From: Athripsodes cinereus
Taxonomy: Eukaryota; Arthropoda; Insecta; Trichoptera; Leptoceridae
NCBI GenBank assembly: GCA_947579605.1
Contig: OX388321.1
Span: forward strand, 22,993,614-23,057,613
DNA: 64,000 nucleotides
Direction: 5' to 3'
The notes under the pieces were generated by a model that saw only the letters and a list, made by a program, of their open reading frames with translations, did not search any database and was not told where the DNA came from. Shown in pieces: positions 53,573 through 63,395 of the stretch (its first letter is position 1; every line of letters begins with the position of its first letter). Made by a program: the position numbers and the translations under genes.

Positions 53573-54885
53573 CTGCATTCACCGACTGATAATGAACCAT
53601 ATTGAGGAATTTCATCTGTATGGCATTGAATTTGGTTGGGAGACCTGTATCACGTGACGCCCAATAAATCCAACTGACTGAGAAATTAGCCATTGAATTT
53701 ATAGGGCCAAAATGCCAAATGCGTTAAAAAATGGTGACCCCGAAGTAAAAGCAATCGAATTCAAACACAGATTACGTATAAGTTTCATAGCTTTCTCTCC
53801 ATATCGAATTTTAGCTCTTGCCAACTAGAGTTGTTTAGGTAAACGAAGCGTTCACTGTTGTGTATACATTTTTTATTAATAATTCGCGATATTTTATAAT
53901 ATCCATCTAATATAACACATTATAAAAATAATAATAATAATATTATGTATGTAATATTTTACGCGTAACCTGTTGTAGAAAGAGGAGACAGGTAATAAAT
54001 TGAACTGATATCAGTAGCTGCTTAAATGTTAGCTAGCTGCTTAAAAGTTAGTTTATGTTATTTTTAATTTCTCTAAACAACTGCTATTTAGGTACCTACG
54101 ATTGTGATAAAAATAACACTTACTTGTCTTTTTTTATTTTATTTTAACACAAAACATGGCAAAAACAGCTTTTACAGTATAATAAAACTTAAAAAAAAAA
54201 CACTTGAAGCAAACAAGTCAACACAACAATGATAACAGAAACTACAGGAAATTCTAAATGGAAAATGTGTACCTTCGAACAAACCCGCAAACTCAAGAAA
54301 TGTCGTCTTAATGGTTTATCCAAAATAAGTAATAACCACAAGATTTTTTATAAAACAAGCGTCACTTAATTCGTTTGAAATTGAACTCTTGCAATTATTT
54401 TATTACAACTAATTTAAGCAACTTGAAAAAAAGTGAAAAACTTATTCTGCAATCTACGAACCGGCAATCTGTATGTTTTTCTCGTGAAGCTGTTCTTTTT
54501 CTTTCATATATCCAAAAATGTAATAGGCCTGTGCCTTGTGTATTTGTAAATAAATAACTATGGCTATTTTTTTAACACCTGCTTTTTTCTGGATAAATCA
54601 TCTCTAGTGAGCAAGCAGCGTTTGTTGGTACAAAGTAGTGAAATAATAATTAATAGTTGGGGTTATTTACCTGGCATCCTGTAACATGCGAAGATAAATT
54701 GCTCTGAAGAATCTGCTACTACTGCTACTTGTATATCTACTACAAAGCCGAGTATCACTCCATCTATCTACTCACTTCTACATTCTTTAAGTACTACATA
54801 TACATTGATTACAAACAATTTCATAAAAATGTAATTTACATTACTTTTTTATGTATCATCAACATCCCATACATACAAGCGACAA
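53573..54885. other. No gene seen
   Basis: AT-rich. 53620-53720 shares loose similarity with 56085-56160 (aatgcgttaaaaa, tcacgtgac) but no unit can be drawn. Confidence 0.45.
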
Positions 54886-55170
54886 TATTTAATAATCCAG
54901 TGGAATCCCTGCCTTCGGGTCATGACCAACCATGTCCAATGTTGAAAACCCTCAACAGGATCATAACAGTAATGGAACGCACTAGGAAGAATCTTCGGAG
55001 ATTGGGTTAAGCTGAGAGCTGATGTGTGACTGCGGAGAGGAACAAAACACTGAGCACCTTCTGACATGTCCAATGGCCCCCAGACTGTGTCACTGGGTGG
55101 AATCCATGGAGCGAACTCATCTGAGGGGAACTGCAAGAGAGGTCAGGGCATTCTGGGAGGGAATGAGAAT
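54886..55170 (+). pseudogene. LINE C-terminal fragment (Jockey/I/R1-like zinc knuckle)
   Basis: Read with one frameshift and stop: LKTLNRIITVMERTRKNLRR, then CDCGEEQNTEHLLTCPMAP, RLCHWVESMERTHLRG. The R..TG..R...NL...G and C.CG..Q...HLL.CP pattern is the C-terminal zinc-binding tail of Jockey/I/R1-group LINEs. It is the only clear fragment of that group here. Dead copy. Confidence 0.7.
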
Positions 55171-55539
55171 ATAGATTTTAATGTTTTGTATTTTTATCGT
55201 TTGCCGGCCGACACGAAAAGAAGAAGATTCCATACAGCTGATATCCCATTTCATTTTGACGATATTTTTTTATCAAATGGTTTTTTTTTGTGTTGGCTTA
55301 CTGTTAAATTTAAACACTGTTGTTTGTTTCATGTGTCATTGGCGAAAGAATGAATCATTGGTAAAATAGTCTTTTAAGTGTTGTTATAACTATCTGTCTC
55401 CTGTTATTTGTTAAGCAAAAAAACAATAACATATTAAATCTAATCAATTATATATTCAAACAGATGGAGAGTTTATCGCAATGCATTCCTTGGAGTCCGC
55501 GATATACAATAAATCTATCATTCTTTTATGTAATTTTTG
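55171..55539. other. No gene; S4 word
   Basis: AT-rich. 55460-55500 has AGATGGAGAGTTTATCGCAA, an S4 word. Confidence 0.45.
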
Positions 55540-55660
55540 TAGTGTCCTGTTAAAATGGCAGGTATTTGTTAATCGTCGCGTTTAAGATATTTTATAAACA
55601 ACAATTCAGCGATGTGGTGTGCCACCTGTCACCTATCTTTCTTGTCTTCGCATCTTCGAA
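55540..55660 (+). repeat. SINE-like repeat S1, partial
   Basis: AGTGTCCTGTTAAAATGGCA, GGTATTTGTTAATCGTCGCG, ACAATTCAGCGATGTGGTG and TGCCACCTGTCACCTATC in S1 order; the tail half is missing. Confidence 0.65.
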
Positions 55661-55954
55661 TCATTAATAAATTCCAAATGAATAGTTCATTACACCTGGA
55701 AATCTTTTCGATACAAAACAGCAGGAAGTAAATATTATTATTTTTATTAATTAACTCGGCACAAAGCTATTTAGTTAATAAACTATTTCAATTAATTAAT
55801 ATCCCGTGAAATAAAATAAATTATAATATTTGATGCAATCGTACAGAACAATGTTTGTTTTCATAACGAGTGTGTACTTACGTAGAAACAAAAAATAACA
55901 ATTAAATTTGAATAAATATGTCAAAAAAGAAATGATACAAAGATCAATAATTTC
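55661..55954. other. No gene seen
   Basis: AT-rich unassigned sequence. Confidence 0.5.
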
Positions 55955-56075
55955 TATATCTACTCTCACGCAGTGTCTCATGTGGGAGAGGCAGAGAGAA
56001 CGGAACGCCATAAACCTGAATCTATTCTTATGCATTTTAGAATTTGATCCAAGTGATCAAGCCATGTGGTGGAGT
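55955..56075 (-). pseudogene. RTE-A LINE fragment, internally deleted
   Basis: The minus strand reads CACATGGCTTGATCACTTGG, ATCAAATTCTAAAATGC, then TATGGCGTTCCGTTCTCTCT and GCCTCTCCCACATGAGACAC up to GCGTGAGAGTA. The ~30 codons between LDHVDQIL and WRSVLSAY are missing. Confidence 0.78.
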
Positions 56076-56214
56076 AATTTACCATTTGGTTTAAAGAACT
56101 AGAACGTCAAATGCGTAAAAAAACTTGGAGCTTATGTCACAGTGAAAAAAATCAGTTTCAGATGCAGATTCAGTTTTATCGGCTTGAAGATAGTGACTAA
56201 AAAACTAGCTCATC

Positions 56215-56395
56215 TTTTTGGATTTTTTTTACGCGGCGGCAGAATTGCCATCCACACTTCTCAGCATTATACAACCAGATAAGTCTCCATATGATCAGTC
56301 ATGGTCACACAAAAACTTAACAGTCTAATGCCGGGAAAAATTCACCTATCCAGATATACAGGATATCAAAGGATTAGGCTCAAAACGCGAGATCA
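56215..56395. repeat. S7 repeat, reverse copy
   Basis: CGGCGGCAGAATTGCCATCC, AACCAGATAAGTCTCCATAT and TATCCAGATATACAGGATAT mirror 6250-6415. Confidence 0.6.
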
Positions 56396-56734
56396 AAATA
56401 CCAGCATTGTGCCTGAAATATCTGTGTTCAAAATCTTTTTTACAATATTACAAGTGTTTATTATAATACATTTTTGAATTTTAATATACAAATTAACCGG
56501 TAAATCTAATTTTTGTAAATTATTTATTAAAGATTTCGGAGTCACCCCTGTAGCTGACATGACTAAAGGTATTTTATAAACGGATCTAGAATGCCAAATA
56601 TTTTTTATTTTTCCTGCTAGTTCTGTATATTTACTTATTTTTTCTGCGACTATTTATTATAATTTTTTTTGTTTATTTTTAATTATAAATAAAACACTTC
56701 ATTAATATATTTTCTGTGACTTAATTGGATGCGA
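56396..56734. other. No gene seen
   Basis: AT-rich unassigned sequence. Confidence 0.5.
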
Positions 56735-56775
56735 GCCGGCTTTCAAGAGCTTCCGCTCTCATCATCAGGCTAGCA
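56735..56775 (-). ncRNA. Hammerhead-like core motif
   Basis: The minus strand reads CCTGATGA, then TGAGAGCGGAAGCTCTT, which folds into a GGAA-loop hairpin, then GAAAG and CCGGCTCGC. CTGATGA ... hairpin ... GAAA is the hammerhead core order (56768-56741). One unpaired U separates CUGAUGA from the stem and flanking stems I and III are not obvious. Could be an inactive remnant of a Penelope-like element. Confidence 0.35.
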
Positions 56776-56845
56776 TGAAGAGCGCTTTACCGCTTTAAGG
56801 TGGTAATGGTTTGCCTTGCCCTAATACGGAATAGGTAGGGGAGAA

Positions 56846-57258
56846 GGAGGCAGATTTGGACGGAGGCAGATTTGGACAGTTTGAATTTCACCGCCATAAC
56901 CATGTCTCAAAAATTCAAGCATTTTTGTATAGATGGCAATGCTGTTCCCCTACATTAAACTGTCAGTTGGTTGATCAAACGCCGTGTGTGTTTCAAGTGA
57001 GAAATAAATTTTAAAAAAAGTGGTTCCTGATATGAGATTTGAGGTTTTTCGTAAGCCTTGATATTTCTTCTGTGACTGGTGAGTAAAAAACTGTATAAAC
57101 TATATGATTGGTATATATTTTAGCTCTTGTTTTCTAATGTAAATTATTGTTATACATAACCTCACTTGCAGTTAGAACATTAATACTAAAAAAAAGGTAT
57201 ACGGGGCAGATTGGGACAAAACACTTCGGGGCACATTTGGACACTGTCCAAATGTGTC
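56846..57258 (+). repeat. Left subterminal repeat array of the pogo element
   Basis: GGAGGCAGATTTGGAC is tandem at 56846-56861 and 56862-56877. GGGGCAGATTGGGAC is at 57203-57217, GGGGCACATTTGGAC at 57228-57242, and an inverted copy GTCCAAATGTGTC at 57246-57258. They are probable binding sites for the transposase N-terminal HTH; this role is inferred. Confidence 0.85.
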
Positions 57259-57352
57259 TCTACTGGAAAATATTGAATATCATATATTGAATAGATTATA
57301 ATATTTTTAGGATAATGTTTAATTTTTAACGTTTCTTTCTCTTTTTTTTCAG
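57079..57352 (+). other. Predicted intron in the transposase 5' leader
   Basis: A strong 5' splice site (ACTG before GTGAGTAA, GT at 57079) and a strong 3' splice site (TTTTTTTTCAG, AG at 57351-57352) bound 274 bp. The start codon follows four bases after the acceptor. Splicing would remove four of the subterminal motif copies from the leader. Confidence 0.6.
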
Positions 57353-57356
57353 CAAA

Positions 57357-58541
57357 ATGGTTCGCACGTACAAAAGAAAAACAGCAAGGTCTGACATAAA
57401 TGAAGAAACAATCCAAGAAGCATTATTGGAAATAATAGAAAAAAATATATCTTTGAGAGATGCTGCAGCAAAATATGGGATAAAGAAATCAACACTACAC
57501 TACAGGCTTAAAAAAAACAGGGATCCTTTATCTAATCCGAAACCCGTCTTAACATCTAAATATGCAAGCCGAAGTGTATTTAATAAAAATGAGGAAGATT
57601 TACTCACAGGGTATTTCGTGACGTCGTCAAAAATATTATATGGTTTGACATTTTACCAGGCTCGGAAATTGGCTTATGAATATGCAGTTGTCCTGAAAAA
57701 AACACTTCCTCCGTATTGGGAATCCCACAAAAGGGCTGGGGTGGAATGGATTAAAGGGTTTATGAAGAGGAATCCAGAGTTATCTCTGCGTAAGCTAGAG
57801 AGTACGAGCCTGTCGCGTGCCACAAGTTTAAATAAAACGAATGTTGAAGATTTTTTTCAAAACTATGAGAAGATGTTAAAAAAACATAACTTTACAGCCA
57901 GTTCCATATACAACTTGGATGAAACAGGTGTTCATACAGTATTACCACCACCAAAAATAATTGCCACAAGAGGAACGAAACAAGTTGGGCAAGCCGTATC
58001 TGCAGAAAGGGGAGAACTTGTGACAGTCATGTGCATAATAAACGCGCTAGGTGGAACACTTCCTCCAGTCTTCGTATTTCCTCGGATGCGTTATAAACAC
58101 GTATTCCTTAACGGAGCCCCAGCTGGGAGCTTAGGCCTAGCGAACCAGAGCGGGTGGATGAATTCCACATGTTTTCTCGAAGCCATGAGACACATCAAAT
58201 TGCACACGAGATGTTCTAAAGAACACCCGATTTTGGTATTAATGGACAATCATGACTCCCACACATCCCTTGAAGCCATATTATACGGCAGAGAAAATGG
58301 AATTGAATTACTTTCATTTCCTCCACACTGCAGTCACAGAATGCAACCGTTGGATGTGGCTTTATACGGGCCTTTTAAATCATACCTACGAACATCGTTC
58401 AATAACTGGCTACTTTCTAATCCTGGACGCACAATCACCATTTACAATATCCCTGAACTTGTCAATACCGCATACACATCAGCATTTTCAATAAAAAATA
58501 TTTTATCGGGGTTTTATAAAAACGGGAATTTGGCCAGTTAA
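57357..58541 (+). CDS. pogo/Tigger-like transposase, main frame
   Basis: 394 codons from ATG at 57357. N-terminal psq-type helix-turn-helix: EALLEIIEKN (21-30) and ISLRDAAAKYGIKKSTLHYR (31-50) for DNA binding. Residues ~76-160 look like the second, CENP-B-type HTH. The DDE_1 catalytic core has NLDETG with D188, LMDNHDSH with D297, and PPHCSHRMQPLDVALYGPFK with D333, an Asp triad with 35 residues between the last two. It would cut and rejoin transposon ends in the nucleus. An extra A in the run at 58518-58523 shifts the frame, so translation ends as NGNLAS instead of continuing TGIWPVNR. Confidence 0.93.
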   Translation: MVRTYKRKTARSDINEETIQEALLEIIEKNISLRDAAAKYGIKKSTLHYRLKKNRDPLSNPKPVLTSKYASRSVFNKNEEDLLTGYFVTSSKILYGLTFYQARKLAYEYAVVLKKTLPPYWESHKRAGVEWIKGFMKRNPELSLRKLESTSLSRATSLNKTNVEDFFQNYEKMLKKHNFTASSIYNLDETGVHTVLPPPKIIATRGTKQVGQAVSAERGELVTVMCIINALGGTLPPVFVFPRMRYKHVFLNGAPAGSLGLANQSGWMNSTCFLEAMRHIKLHTRCSKEHPILVLMDNHDSHTSLEAILYGRENGIELLSFPPHCSHRMQPLDVALYGPFKSYLRTSFNNWLLSNPGRTITIYNIPELVNTAYTSAFSIKNILSGFYKNGNLAS

Positions 58542-59324
58542 CCGATGCGAGTACACTGATGAGGAATTCCAGTCTGCATACGTATCAGATCAACCTACTC
58601 CTATGAGCGAACCGATTTCTAGTAATGCTATTGGGAACACTGCGACCGACACTGAGACCGAATCTACTCCTCATTGTAATAATAGTACAGAACAAACAAT
58701 ATGCTCACCAGCCACGACCTCTCTGGTAACAATAATATCACCTCAAATGATTAGGCCATTCCCTAAAGCGAGGCCAAGAACGGGCACACGTGGAAGGAAA
58801 AAGGGGAAATCATCTATTCTAACATCAACTCCCGAAAAAGACAGAATAATGATGCTTCGAAAAGAAAAAGATGAAAAGAAAAAACGGTTGTTGGAGAAAA
58901 GCATGAAAGGTAAAAAGAAATGTATTAAAAAAAAGATACTCATCGAAAGCGATTCAGACAGTAGCATTGAAGTAACTTCAGGTGAATCTGATGATAATTT
59001 TTTTACTGAATGCAGTGATGGAGACATATTTTCAGGTAGATCAAAGTATGGAATTAATGATTATGTTCTTGTGAGATTTACGACAAAGAAAAATGTATAT
59101 CATTATGCTGGTCAAGTCAAGGAAAAAACAGGTTGTGATTACAAAATAAACTTTTTGAGGAAGAATGAAGGTTCATTTTTTTTCCAATAAGACCAGATGT
59201 AGGGGATGTATCCTATGAGGATATAGTGATGTCCCTCTCGGTGATAAAGAACACAGATGGGACTTCACGTCAGGGAGAACTGTATAAGTTTTATGAAGAT
59301 TTAAGTTCTTTGAATGTTTTGTAA
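58521..59324 (+). pseudogene. pogo transposase C-terminal part, two frameshifts from the start
   Basis: In the +1 frame coding resumes directly with KTGIWPVNRCEYTDEEF, the block that normally follows the DDE domain in pogo proteins. It runs through a Ser/Thr-rich linker, RPRTGTRGRKKGKSS, a Lys-rich stretch (KKRLLEKSMKGKKKCIKKK, likely nuclear localisation), an acidic DSDSSIEVTSGESDDN segment and a YVLVRF...HYAGQVKEK module. Near 59183, in a T run, one base is missing and the frame returns to that of the first part, ending ELYKFYEDLSSLNVL at 59324. The two shifts cancel: 57357-59324 is 656 codons including the stop. Decay or homopolymer sequencing error are both possible. Confidence 0.85.
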
Positions 59325-59446
59325 TTTTATTTTTCTCTTATTTCTTCACATTACTTTGAAAAACATTGGTTTAACAAGACATTAAAGCAAATTAAATTTC
59401 CTGTTTTTGTTTTATTGTTATCATTTATTGTTTTTTATTTGGCTTA

Positions 59447-59452
59447 AATAAA
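59447..59452 (+). terminator. Polyadenylation signal of the pogo transposase
   Basis: AATAAA about 120 bases after the stop codon, inside the element, with GT-rich and T-rich sequence around it. Confidence 0.6.
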
Positions 59453-59485
59453 GTAAAATAATCAAACACGGTCAATTTTCTTATT

Positions 59486-59562
59486 GTCCAATTGTGCCCC
59501 TTAGTCTGTCCTAATCTGCCTCTTAGGCGTCCAAATGTACCCCTACTTGGGGCACATTTGAC
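59486..59562 (+). repeat. Right subterminal repeat array of the pogo element
   Basis: Inverted copies GTCCAATTGTGCCCC (59486-59500), GTCCTAATCTGCCTC (59508-59522) and GTCCAAATGTACCCC (59529-59543), then a direct copy GGGGCACATTTGAC (59549-59562). Mirrors the left array. Confidence 0.85.
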
Positions 59563-59749
59563 GAAAGTTACATGTTTGCTAAAACTAGTATACCGTACTT
59601 AATAATCAATATTTTTTAATTCTAAAGACTAATTATATAAGAACATAAACATGGCTTTTAACTTTAATTTCAAAAGATATTGTAGCCTTATTCAGAGATG
59701 CGAAAATCTGCATGTCAAATTTTTTGTCCAAATCTGCCTCCCTCTCCCC

Positions 59750-60509
59750 TACATCTTACAAAGTAGTAAAAGGAACAAATTTCAATTTTTTTTACGAACA
59801 ATTGATATGAAATTATTTTAACTGCACATTTTGACTGGCCACATTGTCAATATGAATTAAACACTGCCTTAAAAGAACTCAATATACCTACCTATATTGC
59901 AAAATAAATGAGGAAGAAAAATATAAAGATTTTTTTTCTTAAATTTTAGTATCAGCTTTGTACAAAGCTACGAGTAGTATTTATTTTCATAAAAAAATAG
60001 AGACTTCATCTAGTTTCTATATCATTAGCAATTTCCTTCTAGTAACGTCAACAAGAAGACCTGTAAAAATAAACCTGTATAAGAGAGCAAAAATAGAAAT
60101 AATAAGAACATACAGCCAAGACTGCTAGAACGAGCAGTATTTTTCTCTTCCATCTATGTCCAACGGACCCTGACAATATGATAAACGACATGAATCTTTT
60201 AAAACTAGTTACTTACATACTTAGTAACTGAAATATCTATTGACTGAAACTTGCTGAAGGAATACTTTACACTTGCAGCAAGATGTAACAAAAACTAAAA
60301 AGACATACCTAGTATTTTTGTGCTTTTCTTAGAGGTTTCTATTGAATAATGTTTTTCGGCTCGAATTGTTCCAATTTTCTTATTTTTTTTACATTACATG
60401 ACCGAAATAAACTACCATATTTAACTAGGTATCGGGATATGCATAGAGATCTGTCTTTTGTATACTTCCGAGTTACATGTTTATAGATGTTATTTTTACA
60501 ATAAACTGA
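59750..60509. other. No gene seen
   Basis: AT-rich DNA after the pogo element. Confidence 0.5.
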
Positions 60510-60640
60510 CTTGAACCCGCATCCCTGCCTTTAGTGAGAAGTGCTTTGTCCAATTAAGCTACCGGGCGACTTACTACCGAATAAGTTGACATTGTCTTTT
60601 CTAAACCTATGGTAGTTTCATGTGTTAAATTTACATAATA
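60510..60640 (-). repeat. SINE S2, tRNA-headed copy, interrupted
   Basis: On the minus strand GCCCGGTAGCTTAATTGGAC carries an A-box and GATGCGGGTTCAAGTCAG a B-box. The body TGACATTGTCTTTTCTAAAC and TGTGTTAAATTTACATAA matches 16500-16575. The unit continues beyond the LINE insertion at 60859 (ATACAATGGTTAA). Confidence 0.75.
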
Positions 60641-60649
60641 TATAACCTC

Positions 60650-60848
60650 TTACTTACTTATGCAGCTATTCCTGTCCACTGCTGAACATAAGCCTCCCCC
60701 ATATGAGAGAATTATTTGTAGCATCGCTCTTTCATGCTTCCTTTGAGCTACTCGGAGTTTCTTGACAATCGAGTCGGTTAAAGTCAAAGTGTCTGCTCCA
60801 TACGTCAAAAGTGGCAGCACACATTGGTCGTATGTTAGGCATTGGGGA
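60650..60848 (-). mobile_element. RTE-F LINE copy, 5'-truncated and internally deleted, 10-bp TSD
   Basis: ATATAACCTC at 60640-60649 and 60849-60858. On the minus strand TYGADTLTLTDSIVKKLRVA, QRKHERAMLQIIL jumps to GEAYVQQWTGIAA-type codons (CTGAACATAAGCC, GTGGACAGGAATAGCTGC) and TAAGTAAG. The middle ~80 codons present in 21749-22020 are absent. Confidence 0.87.
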
Positions 60849-60858
60849 ATATAACCTC

Positions 60859-61589
60859 ATACAATGGTTAATTGTAAAAATAACATCGATTAACATTTTT
60901 CGATATCATTATTTGAATGACGTAAAACAGTGGTGAATCCAACTTTCAATACATTAATTTACGTATGAGATATTCTATAACAGGATTAATGAACTTTTGA
61001 ATGAGCTATTTCAAGTTTTGTTTAACCTGTGTTTCAGCGTATTTCCGTTTATTCACAAGCTATTTATAGATCTGAATGTGTAATTATTTCAGTTTGGAAC
61101 ATTTCATTTAAACGTTTACACAGTGAGCGAATTCAATATTTATCTTTTAGACATATACACATAATAATGAACTCTGTGTTAGTCATTTAAGTATTATTTA
61201 TTTTATACTAAACATTGAAAGGTAAGTTCAACAATGTATGTAATATTATGTAGATTTATACCCTCAGATAACTCCATTTAATTTAATCAATAATGTAATT
61301 ATAAGAAAAATGAACTTGTTTGTCGGAAGCAAAATAAATTATTTAGCTACTGACAATTTCATGACATCTCCTGTAATTGATGAAACCGGTTGACTAATAA
61401 ATTGTCTTCAACGCTTTATGCAAGTTGGGTAGAACACTTATTATGCTCCTAGGTGTTTTTATCCTAAAATCCCTATTTAATGATTTTTACTGGCTAAAAT
61501 AGCTCCGAGTCCATTGTACTGAACATTTAACAACTAATACCTAAGTCCATTTTAACGAAGCATAACATTTCTATACCACTGTCAACTAT
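60859..61589. other. No gene seen
   Basis: Apart from the S2 end at 60859-60880, AT-rich and unassigned. Confidence 0.45.
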
Positions 61590-61860
61590 TCGCAGACAGC
61601 GCGTCTTGTGGTATTTCGGGCACATTAAAGAAGGGAGCCTGAGATCCTGAAAATAGTGATAACAACTGGATCTGTGGAAAGGAGGTGTGGAAGGGGCAAG
61701 CGAAATGAAGCATACAAATTAAGAAAGCCACACAGAGATCTTTGCATCGGGCCTTGCACATGGCGGAGGATTGCTCGAGGTGGAGACAGATGCTCTGCAG
61801 AACGAGGCATGATGGTCACTGACTTCCGTGCTTTGGGAAATGCCGTATGTATGCACAAAA
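61590..61860 (+). pseudogene. RTE-D-like LINE fragment, eroded
   Basis: CGCAGACAGCGCGTCTTGTG, GTATTTCGGGCACATTAAAG, AGGTGTGGAAGGGGCAAGC and CTTGCACATGGCGGAGGATT parallel, codon by codon but with indels, the RTE-D frame at 36523-36774 (QTARL.YFGHI.R, RRGRGR, HMAED). Two or more frame breaks. Confidence 0.7.
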
Positions 61861-62689
61861 TATAAATCAAATACAAACATTCATGAACCTATATATTATA
61901 TTATAATTTGTCTAGATTACTTGTCTATAATAAGTATTACGTGAATTTATTATTGTTGTTATGTAAAATAAGGAATAGCTATTTGTAATAATCTCAATTA
62001 CTACTTTATTTCTTTAAATGGCATAGAAAATAATAGAATTTTAAGTGTATTTTTAAGTTAATGTGCAATATGTATTGTTGTTATGTTTTAAAATAGCAAA
62101 ATAAATAAAATCTTTAAAAGCTCTGCGCTTCAAAAAGTTCGATAGTAGGTATATGTAGATATAGTATTATATACCTACGTACACAGAGGCAGTGATTTGC
62201 AGAATTGCATGCTGCTCCTGTATCCCGTATATTATGTACTAGCTTTTATAAACCGGCAACGCTCGGGTTTAAAAACAGATATTCATCCAAATACGTGAGT
62301 TAAAACTACACAATCTCATTGAAAAAATGAACTTAAAATCTATTTAGCAGCAAAAAAGGTACATGTCATAATAATAATCAGCTCTATGAGTGCCAAAATC
62401 ATATATACAATACATACAGTTTGTCAAAAAATAATTGACAAATAATCGAGGGCGCTGTTATCTTTCACATTGATTGTGTAAAAACGAAACCTTGTAAGAG
62501 AACCTACTTTCACATTACATTCATCACTTTCAATTCTCACTCTTTCTATCAGTCTCTTTCCGTGCATACATTTAGTTGCTGACTCTTTTTATTATTCACT
62601 CTTTTAGTTCCAGACAAAAAAAATCCTATAGCTAATAATAATAAGCTAGGACCTCTCCAAGTAAATGGACTTCTTACATACATACATAT
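61861..62689. other. No gene; possible Helitron end remnant
   Basis: AT-rich. ACTAGCTTTTATAAACCGGC and AACGCTCGGG near 62238-62270 recall a reversed Helitron 3' end but no partner end was found. Confidence 0.4.
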
Positions 62690-63395
62690 ATACCATCACG
62701 CCACTTCCCTCGCGGGGTAGGCAAAAAGGATTGAGCGCTTTTTCCTTCTATCCTTGCATACATCTTTCGCTTCCGTCACTGTCATACAATTTTTCATGCA
62801 TGCTCTCCTGTTCAATGTGCTCAACACGTAACCGCCCTGTAGGATTTGATTTAAATGATCTTGCTTTTGATCCTCGGACGTCCACGTCTCCGAGCACCAT
62901 TCCTCTCAGCCAAATATATTTTCTTGGTCATTCTGTCCTCATTCATTCTTTCCACATGCCCAAACCATTGTAACTTATTTATATTCATCCCTGTAACCAC
63001 ACCAACTTTCATTCCACATTCCTTTCGTATATAACTGTTACACACACAATCTCTCAGACTTTTACCACACATCCTTCTCAACGATCTCATTTCTACCACT
63101 TTCATCCTTCTTTAAACATGTCCACGTCTCACTTGCATACATGAGTGTTGGCACTTAGATAGCAGAGTGCACTAACCATTTAGCTGTGGTAGATCTGTTC
63201 CTATTTGCAATTATTTCAATATTTGCAATACTTTCACAATTCCCATCTCTCGTGAACAAACTATCCAAGTACACACATTCGTCAACTTGCTCTAACACTT
63301 TGTTGTCAATCATTACCTGTCATACTGTTCTCTCACTTCCTCTTTCAAAGACCATGACTTTGGACTTCTTTTACATCATAAAATCATTTAATAAA
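62690..63395 (-). pseudogene. RTE-B LINE copy, degenerate
   Basis: On the minus strand the order is KKSKVMVFERGSERTV, NKVLEQVDECVYLDSLFTRD, a deletion removing about 20 codons, RSTTAKWLVHSAI, ASETWTCLKKDE, MRSLRRMCGKSLRD, KLQWFGHVERMNEDRM, KKIYLAERNGARRRGRPRIK, then the last codons to CGCGAGGGAAGTGGCGTGAT and a TATATATGTATGTATGT tail at the left. Several stops and shifts. It extends slightly further 5' than the other RTE-B copies. Confidence 0.87.

Larger units (their letters stand above)
56838..59749 (+). mobile_element. pogo-superfamily DNA transposon, near-complete, TA TSD
   Basis: 24-bp terminal inverted repeats (56838-56861 and 59726-59749; 23 of 24 match) start GGGGAGA and contain GGAGGCAGATTTGGAC. 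TA lies outside each (56836-56837, 59750-59751), as for pogo and other Tc1/mariner relatives. A ~15-bp word GGGGCASATTTGGAC is repeated several times inside both ends. The element carries one transposase gene with a spliced leader and a poly(A) signal. Length 2912 bp. Structurally complete apart from two one-base indels in the gene. Confidence 0.93.

Noticed and set aside
58515..58530. Programmed frameshift in the pogo transposase
   Set aside because: The heptamer in frame is T AAA AAC and the needed shift is +1, so it is not a canonical -1 slippery site. A one-base insertion in the A run is simpler, especially with a compensating loss later.
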